Shown here piece after piece: positions 19,841-30,356 of a DNA stretch of 64,000 nucleotides. This DNA comes from Telopea speciosissima (lineage: Eukaryota > Streptophyta > Magnoliopsida > Proteales > Proteaceae), in contig NC_057923.1 of assembly GCF_018873765.1 (NCBI RefSeq), forward strand, positions 58,956,593 to 59,020,592. The letters run 5' to 3'. The notes under the pieces are model-generated. The model saw only the letters and a program-made list of their open reading frames with translations. It did no database searches and had not been told where the DNA came from. The translations under genes were made by a program, and so were the position numbers. Each line of letters begins with the position of its first letter. Position 1 is the stretch's first letter.

Positions 19841-22816
19841 ATGGTTTCTACAAAGCGACCTTGTTTAGTTTTCCTTATAGAAACTAAACAAACTGAGGAC
19901 TATATAGAGAAGATAAAGAAAAGGTTAGGTTTCCCTTTCTCTTACTTTTTAAACCCAGTTGGTAAATCAGGTGGATTAGCTTTATTCTGAAATAATGTAA
20001 TATCACTCTCAATTCTTTCTTCTTCTGCTAGGTTAATAGATACACACGTCATGGCTTCATTTCTGCCACGATCAGTAAGAATGTCATTTATATACGGGGA
20101 ATCCCACTGTGAACTTAGGAATGGATTTTGGCGCAAGCTATCTCAATTAGGAAGGACTGTCTCTGGGCCTTAGATCTGTCTAGGAGATTTTAACGAAGTA
20201 TTATCAATATCGGAGAAATCTGGAGGCAAGTTGAAGAGCCTAGCTGAAATAGGCCATTTTCAAGATGCAATCAATGAGTGTGGATTGGTTGAGATGCATT
20301 TCTGTGGGCTTGCTTTCTCTTGGTCTAACAAGTGATTAGGAGCTGATTTGATTTTATCAAGCATTGATAAAGTTTTCTGTAATGGGGAGGCTCTTCAAAC
20401 CCTTAGTTGTGTGGATATCCATCGTCAGGTTATGGTTGGCTCAGACCATACACCGCTTCTGGTGCAGCTCTTAGCCCAAACAGGAAGAAAGGTAAAACGT
20501 TTTATTATGAATCAAAATGGGAGGGTCACTCAAACCTTCCAAATGTGATCTCTAGCTATTGGGCCTCTCATTTTTATGGATCTCCTTCGCTCCTCCTAGC
20601 TGGCAAACTGTTAAGTTGCCAGGCTAGGTTAAAAAAATAGAGTAATGACCAGTTCTGCAATAGAAATATAGAAATTGCAAATGTTAGTGCTGCCCTCTCC
20701 TCCATACAAAGGTCTCCCATTCGACCTTCGTTATAAATAGAGGAAGGCCAATGTCGTAGGAGGTTGGAGGAGCTCTTACTTCAAGAGGAGAAATATTGAG
20801 CACAACGCTCTAGGGTTAAGTGGCTTCAAGCTGGAGATAGAAATACTTCATTCTTTCATGCAGCTACTGCTTGTTGGAGGCAATATAACCATATATGTAG
20901 CCTTCGTGGGCCTTTGGGAGCTTGGATTTGCGAAGGAGTGGAGCTCTCTCAATATATTGTTGATTTTTTCTCTGACGCATATAAGACGTCGAATCCTGTT
21001 GGTATTGATAGCTTTTTGGATTGTGTGACCCCCTGTGTCTCCCAAGAACAGAATTTTGTTCTATGCCAACCTTTTTCTGAAGAAGAGATAAAGTTAGCTA
21101 TATTCCAAATAGGGGTCTATAAAACCCCTGCGTTAGATGGCCTGTCTGCCAAATTCTATCAAACCCACTGGAACATTGTAGGGAAGGATGTGGTTAGTGT
21201 TGTGCAGTGGTTCTTTGAAACCGGGCACATGCTTAAGGAATTTAATCGCATAGCCATTGTGCTAATCCCTAAATAGAAACACCCTAAAAATATTACCCAG
21301 GTTAGACCTATCAGCCTTTGTTGTGTCTTTTACAAGGTCATTGTCAAGTATCTTGTCAATCGGCTTAAACCTTTGTTGAACTCTTTAATCAGCCCATACC
21401 AAAGCGCTTTCATCCCTTCAAGAGCAATTTCAGACAATGTTTATGTTGCTCATGAAATTCTCTACCAAATGCTCTTATCTAAGTCCAAATCTGGGTTTAT
21501 GGCCATAAAATTTGATCTCTGCAAAGCGTATAACAAAGTAGAATGAATTTTTCTCTAGAACATTCTAGTTAAGATGGGGTTTGAGGGGAAATGGGTTAAT
21601 TGGATTATGGAATGTGTTTCCACTATTTTCTACCACATTAAGGCCAATGGATCTGTTATAGGAAGAGATCTCCCTCAGCGGGGGCTCAAACAAGGATGCT
21701 CACTTAGTCCTTATCTTTTTATTCTTTACCAAGAGGCTCTTTCTTCTTATCATTTGAAGGCTGAGCTTAGTAATCAAATCAGAGGCATCAAAACCAGTTG
21801 AGTTGGCCCTCGTGTCACTCATCTTCTCTTTGCTGATGATTGTATGCTATTCTCAAAAGCAAACCTCGCTAATAGTGATACTCTGTTATCTTTATTAACA
21901 GATTACTACCTGGTATCAGGACAGTCTGTTAACATCCGCAAGTCTAGCATCCTGTTCAGCCCTAGAGTTCCCTCTCAAACTAAAGATGCAATTGCCCTTG
22001 CTTCTGGTTTCCCGATGGTAGAGTATCATGGAAAATATTTGGGTCTGCCAACAGACTTTGGTCACTTTAAGAAAATGCTTTTCTCTAGAGTTACTGAAAG
22101 GGTACAATCTAGCTTGTCTAGGTGGAAGGAATCTCTCCTATCTCTGGCTGGGAAAGAAGTCCTAGTTAAATCTGTAGCTACCTGCATCCCAACTTATGCT
22201 ATGTCTATGTTCTCCCTACCCTGTTCTACCATTGATGATATCAGCAGCCATATACGTCAGTTCTAGTGGAAAGATAGGAAAGGCAAGGGAGTTTGTTGGA
22301 AGAAATAGGATGTACTTTGTTCCCACAAGGTTGTAGGTGGTTTGGGGTTTAGAGACTTGGGGTCTTTTAATCTTGCGCTTTTAGCTCGGCAAGGGTGGCG
22401 CATTCTCCATAATAGTGAGGCCCTTTGGGTTAGAGTCCTTAAAGGAAAATATTTTCCTAACTCGTCCTTTCTCAAAGCTAAGGGGAAGCAGAACTGCTCT
22501 TGGGGCTAGCGAAGTATCCTTAGAGGTAGGGATTCCCTTTCTCTTGGCTTGCGAAGACGCATTGGCAATGGCCAAACCACTAGAACTTTTGAGGATGTTT
22601 GGGTTCCTTCTCTCCTTGGGGGGCGCATTTCTAGTTGTTATCCAGATACTAGATATGCTTTGGTCTCTAATCTCATCCATCCGATGACAAGAGAGTGCGA
22701 CTCGCAGGCTTTGTTAAACCTGTTTTCACCTAATGAGGGGTTGGCTATCAGGTGTCTCCCTTTACCTACCTCAAATGTTGAAGATAGTTGGGTTTGGGCC
22801 CCTGCAAATCCAACTA
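19841..22816 (+). pseudogene. LINE ORF2 (endonuclease + reverse transcriptase), unit 1
   Basis: From ATG 19841 the endonuclease reads CLVFLIETKQTED, then CLGDFNEVLS and GSDHTPLL, with in-frame stops at 19988 and 20172. The RT follows from about 21050: PALDGLSAKFYQTHW, INP-region equivalents, GRDLPQRGLKQGCSLSPYLF and the catalytic FADD box (LLFADDCMLF, ~21826). The thumb and zf-RVT part run to 22816. The catalytic box is preserved here, unlike in unit 2, but more than five stops interrupt the frame. Confidence 0.85.
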
Positions 22817-22848
22817 TGGGGAATCCTCTCTTTATATTTAGATTCAAG

Positions 22849-23026
22849 GGGAGAGGGATAGCCACACCGCCCGTGTGTAATAAGCCAATGGGCATCACCA
22901 ATGGGGGCATGAGACAGAACATCATATAAAAGGGCAAGGGGGTCATTTCAAAGGGAGAAGAGAGCTAGAGATAGACACATAAGGTGCTAGCTTACAGTAC
23001 ATCAGCGGTGTGCCCAGCCTTTTCCC
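22849..23026. repeat. MITE with GGGAAA ends, copy in unit 2
   Basis: Same element and same flanks as 13587-13763, so it is a duplicate of the locus and not an independent insertion. Confidence 0.6.
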
Positions 23027-24046
23027 ATAATCAAGAGTGAATGGTTTACGTACAAATCTTGAAGTGCCATAAAACAACATCGTATATTGGAGGGCAACTA
23101 GGTCATTTCATGTGAGGAGGAGAGAGAGAGAGAGAAACAAAGAGGTGGTAGCTAGCATACCCTGCCCTAGTGGCATAGAAAACCTTTTCCCTAATAAAAT
23201 GTTGGGAGAAATCTAACTGAGCAAGTGGCATATCCAACACCTCTTCTGATGGTTTTTATAATTAATTCTTTTGAGGAGAGAGAAATACGAACAAAAAATC
23301 TCTATGAGGACGCATAGGATACCCTGCCTGCTCAAAGAATCCTCTCCCAAGAAAGTTTTGGGTAAGAAAAAAGAAAACCTTCCAATGCCAAAAAGGCATT
23401 GCAGCATGGGTTTTTCCAACAAAAAAAAAAACAACAGAAACTGATTAAAACCACTCCGCCCCCATGAAATGTGAAATGACGCCCTATTAATGCTTCCGCA
23501 TGTACTCACAATGGCCCCGCACATGAAAGGGCCACACTCCCTATAGGAAATGCTTCCCGAAAAAATTAAAGATAAATTTATATATCTAGAATTTTCTAGC
23601 TAAAAATATTAGCTCCAAATAAAAATCTTCCATGTGTGCCAGATCTGACCTAGCTCACCAACCTAATCTGAATAAAAGATGGTAATTCTATTCTGAGTTG
23701 TCTGACCAAACTCGTTCAGCTTGTTCTCCACCTCCAGAAACTCATTGCTGAACCTGAAAGCTCGTATGTCATCCCTTTTCCTTTATTTTAGAACTCCAAT
23801 CCGATCAAAATACATCCCCAAAAACCAAAGAGAAAAGAACATCTTATCAGAAAATGGAGTTATATTTGGAATATGCTTAGAGCATAAATTGATGAGCCAT
23901 AAGGTCCAACCTCTGTGCACCCCAAGCTTAAACCTTTTCATTTTATGTTTTCCTTCTGTAGGAAGATGTAGCCCATATCTCTATGGATGAATATCTTAGG
24001 GCCTAATATCTTGATAATCAAATATTACAATTTGAAGGCAACTACT

Positions 24047-24225
24047 TGCTTGCTCACTCGGTTGGTGCCTTGACATAATGTCAGAGTGCAGGCTCTTAGG
24101 AGGTCACGGTTCGACTTTTCTATCTTCACCCTGTGTCTTAAGGCAACTCTTTCCCTCCTCCCCTCACATAGTAGTTGTAGTCGAAGTCCCATAGGGCAAG
24201 TTAGAGTATACAAACAAAAAAAAAA
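24047..24225 (+). mobile_element. SINE-like sequence, unit 2
   Basis: Duplicate of 14785-14962, with the same box A and box B like motifs (GGTCACGGTTCGAC at 24102) and a slightly shorter A-run. Confidence 0.45.
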
Positions 24226-26691
24226 AGTATTACAAATTTACAATTCTAATCCCACTTTGATATGTTAGTTGATTTTAGTTAGGGCTACACCTACCAGGAT
24301 GACCTTGAAGTCCTTAGACCGAAGCCTGGCCCAGTCTGACCTTGTACATGTGGGACTGAGCCCAGTCCAATAAAGCTCCGTACAGCCCAGGACCAGAGCA
24401 AAAGCTCGAGGCTAGGGTGGGCTGGGCTGGGCTGGGCTTGGTTCTGTATTGTCTTGCTTATAAACAAAGATTTAAACATGCCTTTTAGACAGATATACTT
24501 GATCAACGGCTGATCTCAGATGTATAGACTAATTCTAACACAATCACAAATATACGTAATCAACGGTAAATGTTATATCTATATTATATTACTTAGTACA
24601 TCAAATCTATCTTACATACATTGCAACCCCTTAGGACCCAACCTCGGGCCTTTATTTTTGGGACCAAATCCGGCCCATGGACTGCAAAACCCAAGCAGCA
24701 GCCCAGATATTTTAGAGTAGACTTCAAGCAGGATCGGATATGCAAGCCCAAGTGCACCACTAATTGGCACGCATGTGCATGCTCTTAATTTTAGCTGTGT
24801 CTACAATTTTTTATCTAGGGAAGTGGTTGTGATCCATCCCCTAGTCTGGATGACCCATTCAATGGCATGTGAGATCAGGTCAATTTTCACTCCTTGGTTT
24901 TGGATACCATATATTCATACCTTATGTTTATCATGTTTTCTATCTATTTATGTATCTAGATTTCTTTTGCTTGGCGTTGGGCGCGCATGAATGAATAGCC
25001 TTCTTTCTACCAAAAAAAATAAAAAAACCCCAAAAAATAAAAATCTAAAATTTTCAATGTGCACGTTGCTAGCTACCCGACAAAGAGTAATGTCATTGAT
25101 CGAGGTATATGTATCGTATAAGCCAATACGTATCGATATCGCCGGCACCCGATACCGATACCGATACCTATAACCTTAATTAACGCATTATTAGGGCACT
25201 TCAGTAAATATACTAGTTAATGTAACAACCATAGAGATGTCTTATTGCACTTAATCATTGAAGCAGCTAAAGATCCAGTCTCATATAGTGTGCCCACCCA
25301 GACTTCTTCTGAGCCTCGGATCCTATAATGCGGGCCCATGTTTAATCAATTTAAAAATCCATATATATTTTTTTTATTTCCTTTTGACTCCTCTAAATTT
25401 GACATATATCCAGGGCTGTCCCCAGAATGAGCGTTCCATATGTAAGTTCCATCAACTTCCAAGCGTGTTTCAACTTAAACAAAAGTACTCAGGATTCAGG
25501 CAAGCCCAGTCTTTAATTAATCAGGCTAGTGGGCAAACCAAATAAAAGCCCATTTATTACTGAGACTTGGTTCAAGTGGGTTAGCCCGATTAATCTGTTT
25601 ACAACTTGGTCAAACTGTTTATGGTCGGATTAGCTTGTTTATAGCCCGATTAGCATGACCTTAATTATGGAACGGACAGACCGAATATAAATGTGTCCAT
25701 GTCTGATCTATGAGGACTGATTAACTAAATGTTGTGATAACGGCACGGGATCTTAATTTGGTGGGAACCAATTAAAGCTGACTGAAACCGAACGGAATCG
25801 ACCGGTTGACACCTTTACCGGGCTCAATCCGAATTAGAATCTGGGTATTTAGACATTACTCAAATACATACTTCTACAGTTATCATTCAAGATTTTACAG
25901 CAATTACCATTAGTATGTATAATACATCAATATTGTCCATCCAATTTGAGTTGTTGGTAATAATATCCTTCTCAAATACTCTTTCTTCCCTAACATTCTT
26001 TGACAATCTCTCCCTTCCTTGATCGTGTGGGGCCCCCTCTGATACAAATTGTAAGGCATTCCTCGTGCGCACCCATTGGTTTGCCGTGAAAGACATGTGG
26101 GTGTTGTGTAAATCCTCCTCCTCCCCCCGTCCCTCCTCCCCTCTTAAAAGAACTACATGACAAGGTCCCCACATTCCCATTGACAGAATCCAAGAAGTCA
26201 ATAAATAACATGGTGGGGAAAACTTTAAGTTTATAAAATTTCCTTTCTTTCACCAAAAAAAACAAAAACATGCAAGAGAAAATTATCTCTTCTAATTTCC
26301 TGTCCGGCCCAGTTCCTCAAGTGCCTGTAATAAGGGGGGTGGACCCCACCCAGGCAGGGGTAGGGTGGTCAATATGCCCCTCTCCTCCCCCTCTTTATTA
26401 GAGGCATTGAGGAATTAGACTGGGTAGTGAACTGTAAGGGATAAAGATCCGTGTATTTAGAACATGCAATTATGTTTTGAGTCCCTCTTATTTTATTCTC
26501 AAGAGTTATTTAAGTTAGAGGTAAAAAAAATTAAAATAATTTAAAAATACACTTACCATTATATTATTCCCAATAATCGTCATTGTCTCGCACATGTCTT
26601 ACATATATGAAATGATAAATTTTACTTTTACCCAAAAAAAAAAAAATAATTTCACTCAAAAAATATAGAATAATAATAATAATAATAACGA
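24226..26691. other. Noncoding part of unit 2
   Basis: Counterpart of 14963-17501 with the GGCCC-rich block, the GATACC/GGTATC words and the GTGGGGCC repeat; no gene. It carries the 25340 deletion. Confidence 0.6.
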
Positions 26692-28356
26692 GGGAAAAGG
26701 AACGCTACCTGTCACACAACGCGACATGTGTCTTTCCATAGGCTGTAGCTCCCTAACATGATTTGTTTACTTCGCTACTGTTGAGATTATGGTTTGCTTT
26801 TCTCGGTTTAGCTACTTTCTTTTTTGGTTGTTTGTGTCTCTTTTGTCTGGCCATAAAGATTCTCTTGAACTCAGGGGTGATACAGGTATATCTTCTATCC
26901 TTTTTCTCTCTTGGTCTCTAGTTTCGCTTGGCTCTTATCTTTTGCTCTGGAGTTTGCTGTGTTATGGCAGGATCAAGGGGTTTAATGCATGGTTGTGGTC
27001 CACTGGTTGTTTGATATTGGGAACTAGTTGGGGTGGGTGTCTTCTTTGTAAGTTCTGTGTCTGGAAGAGAGTGGTGGTTAATTATTGTTGTCCTTTTGTT
27101 GGGGTTCCTTGGATTTATTAAAAGTTTTTTTCTGGTTTTGATGGAGGACTTTGTGTATAAATCAGAGATTGACTTCAGCTATATTAATCCCTCTGTTACA
27201 GAGGCGGAAATTGTAATGGGGGATTTGGATGTAATGGGTAGTGTCAAATGGGATTTGGTTCTTGTAGGGAAGATGATTAGTCAGAAAAGGATTTTGGTTA
27301 CTACAGTTTCCAAAGCCTTATCAGCTGCATGGACTTTACAGTAGGAATTGTTGGTGCGACAGGTTGAAGCAAATATCTTCGTCATTCAAATGGAAGATTA
27401 GGAAGACCTTCGCATTGCGATGGAAGAGGGTCCTTGGCTGATTAAGCATTACCTCCTTGTAATCCAAAGATGGAATAAGAATATCCCCCCCTCTCTCTGT
27501 GTTTTGATTGGATGGATCTGTGGGTCCACATCTATGACCTCCCCTTACATCTGCATACTAGGGAGGCAGCAATTCGAATAGCCTCACAATTAGGCATTTT
27601 AAGGAGGTTCGCCTTCCCACCTGCCTTAGGGATATTACTAAATCCTTAGTTGTTCGAATTTCATTTCGCCGAGAGGTCCCACTTCGTTGTGGTGTGCGTC
27701 TCATCCTCCCTGGAGATAACCCGATTTGGGCAGAATTTGTCTATACGATACTACCTACTTTTTGCTATTATTATGGTGAAATTGGGCACGAAATCCGAAT
27801 CTGCCCGCATAAGGAGGCCTTTCCTTATGATTATCAATCCGAGCTGTTCCTATCTATCCCTCTAGAACTTAGGATGACTGCTTTATGGTAAGCTTTGGAG
27901 ATTGGCTTTGCCTGGGGGGTTTTGCTGGCAGGCCTACCCCTGCGGTTCAGATGTAGTTAACTGCAAAAGTAATTTTTATGGAGACTGAGAGACTTAGCCT
28001 TATGCCTGGGCGAGCAAAGCCCCAAAATCCTAAAGTCTTGCATCATCTCAGGGATCTAGTTATGTCCCTCTTGAACCCACTTCCAAAGTTCCATAGACGT
28101 TCAGAGCCCTTAACATTTCGGCCTGCCCTGTTTCGTGGGGTAACTAGGGGATGGCGGGGTGGACAGGGCCGTGGCATGGTTAGGCAGAATGCTGCTGTAG
28201 TGGATGTAATGGAGCCAGCTGCTCTTGGGGAACCTACCAACATTTTAGACACTATTGCTTCAAGTCCTACTTAGGGAACGTTGGGAGTCACAAATCAGAC
28301 TTCTACAGTGGGCGCTAATCTTGCGTTAGCCATGATTAGAAAGACTTATATAGAGG

Positions 28357-29684
28357 TGTAGACACTGAATTTTGTCACCCCCCGGCGATGATGACAACAG
28401 GACACGGACAAACATCGGTATCTCTGTCAAAAAGGACTCTTGTCCCTACATCTAAACCAAATCACCCTAACATCCCTAAAAATTTTTAAAGAGTCAAAAG
28501 GGAGCCAAAAACCCAAAAAAATAAGGAAATGGCACTGCGCCCCCACGGTGCCGTGGGCTCCTTCCACAGCACCATAGGCTCCTTTCCACAGCACTGTGGC
28601 GATGTGTACCAGATTTTCACGGCACCACGAGGGGGTGTGACATCAGCTTGTTGACGTCACCCATGGCACAGTCGAAAAGTCCCCCACGGCGCCATGGACA
28701 TCTCCACGGCGTCGTGGCGGACTTATCTGGCCAGGAGAGAGAGGGGACCCCTCCCTATAAATAGGAGGGTCCCCCTCCCTCATTTCTCAAGCTTTTCTCA
28801 GGTATGGAGACCCTCCAGGGCTTGTTTTACCCCCTTTTCACCCTCTTTTCCTCCGTCTTTCCCTCTTGAGTATGTGAGTGAATGGAGTTCTTCGACTTGG
28901 ATAAATCCTTCGGTTACCCATCCAAGCATATAGCGATTTTGTTCTTGGGTATTGTTATCCTATCAGTGTACGGATAACAAAAAATCCCCTTCATAGCCGT
29001 TATTCTGTCTGTATACAGATAACGAGAATCTCTTATATAGCTGTTACTCTGCCCGAAGTCTGAGTGACAAAACTCATTTTGTATAGCCTCATTTTGTCCG
29101 ATAAGAGAGAGACAAGCCGATCATCCATCTCCCCCTGAGCCGTGGGACATCACATATTTTACCCTCGGTGCGCTTTCATTTATTTCTTGCATTTCTAAAC
29201 AGGTATCTGTCTCTTTCTCTTTCATTATTTTTGGCATAATGTAGACAATTAAAGTAACTCGTTTTAGTGTACATAGTAAATGATTTTTCTTTCTTTGTCA
29301 TGATTAGTGCATCATAACTTAGCCTTACATGTTAGTATAAAATATATTATTAAGGAAGAATATTTGAAAACCACGATCTAGTAGAAAGATCGGTTTATCC
29401 GGGTGAGGTGGGTGCCTGACACCTTCCCACCCTCGTAACCTGACTACTTACCCTGAATCTCTGACCAGACCATATGGAATCACGTAGCCCTTTCCGCTAA
29501 CCCCGGATGGGGCTACACCCATTGGGTCCTAGGCCCTAACCCTAGGTGGTGACTCCATTTTTTTATAAAGCATGATCCCAATCCCCATGATGAAATATCG
29601 GAACGATACGCGGTTATTCATCGAAGCCAATCTTTGTCGCCATAAGGCTGAGGAACCCTCGTCCCGAGGACCACGGTACTTACA
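28357..29684 (+). mobile_element. Solo LTR of a gypsy-type retrotransposon
   Basis: A 1328-bp segment with TG...CA ends (TGTAGACACTGAATTTTGTC ... TACTTACA) flanked by identical AGAGG at 28352-28356 and 29685-29689. Unit 1 has the uninterrupted site (TATAGAAGATTACATG, 19168), which proves insertion. No internal domains remain, so it formed by LTR-LTR recombination. Interior: CACGGCGCC/CCACGGTGCCGTGG-type short palindromes at 28540-28710, a TATA box at 28756 and a CT-rich leader. The TGTAGACAC start and long LTR suggest gypsy, an inference. Confidence 0.92.
28756..28763 (+). promoter_or_regulatory. TATA box of the solo LTR
   Basis: CCCTATAAATAGGAGG: a strong TATAAATA about 400 bp into the LTR, where a plant LTR promoter is expected. 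The 30-bp downstream region is C/T-rich. Confidence 0.6.
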
Positions 29685-30356
29685 AGAGGATTACATGCGA
29701 TCTCCTAAGACTCAGCGGAATGTTAAGATACTTTTGGATACTCCTCTAGTATCCCAATCTCCAGGGCCCCCTCTAGTAGGCCAGGTTCATTCTCCAAACA
29801 GAGATATCAAGCTGGAAACTGTTATCCCTTTTAGCATTGCTAATCCTGAGGAAAGTAGCAACAACCAATGTAGGGAGGTAGCTCTGGCAACCCCAACGGA
29901 AAAAGAAAATGTAGCCCCTAATGGTGATAATTTGACCCTGGCACAGGCTGCGAAAATTATTCTGGTTACTCCTCCTGCAGCAGTTGAGGATTTTGCTCCT
30001 TCGGCTGTGGTTATTGAAGAAATTGAGCCTGAATATGAGGGTAGAGCACCTATGCTAAAATGAAAAGCTACTTATATGCCAAGTCCTGTGCTTAAAAAGT
30101 TTCAACGACTTCAAATTTCACCTCGCTTCAATCCTGGAGTTCACCCTCCGGCGCTATTCACCTCTCACTCCCCTCCAAGGGGGATCAAAGTATAAGCCCG
30201 AAAAAGACATTTACTTTTCTCCTTGGTATCGTCCTCTGAAAATACTGAAAGGGTTTGGGTGGCTGCCCTTAACCAGCCCCCCAATGAGCCATAAGTTTAC
30301 TGGTATGGAATTGCCAAGGGATTGGTCGCCCCTTGACAGTTCAATATCTCTGTAGA

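Larger units (their letters stand above)
13555..22816 (+). repeat. Tandem array unit 1 (~9.26 kb)
   Basis: It starts at TGGGGAATCCTCTC; the same sequence starts unit 2 (22817) and unit 3 (33334). Contents in order: MITE, noncoding DNA with a SINE-like stretch, GGCCC-rich repeat, a half MITE, and an L1-type LINE truncated at its 3' end. The right edge is inside LINE ORF2, fused directly to the start of unit 2. Confidence 0.9.
17544..22816 (+). mobile_element. L1-type LINE in unit 1, 3'-truncated and degraded
   Basis: Two-ORF non-LTR element of the plant L1 lineage: ORF1 with a DUF4283-like domain and zinc knuckle, ORF2 with apurinic endonuclease and reverse transcriptase. It is cut off at 22816 within the zf-RVT region by the tandem junction, so 3' UTR and poly(A) are missing. 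Many Trp, Arg and Gln codons have become stops, as expected from C-to-T decay. Confidence 0.9.
27141..30062 (+). pseudogene. LINE ORF1 (gag-like), unit 2, split by solo LTR
   Basis: The frame begins MEDFVYKSEIDF at 27141 and meets a stop (CAG to TAG) at 27342. The zinc knuckle region reads FCYYYGEIGHEIRICPHK, so the second Cys is Tyr while the Arg lost in unit 1 is kept. The Arg/Gly-rich GVTRGWRGGQGRG segment is near 28139. Sequence breaks at 28352-28356 (AGAGG), resumes at 29685, and continues as DYMRSPKTQRNVKILLDTP to 30062. It cannot be functional. Confidence 0.8.

Noticed and set aside
22638-22946. 102-codon frame across the unit junction (also 33155-33463)
   Set aside because: Spans LINE antisense and the MITE; a by-product of the junction.
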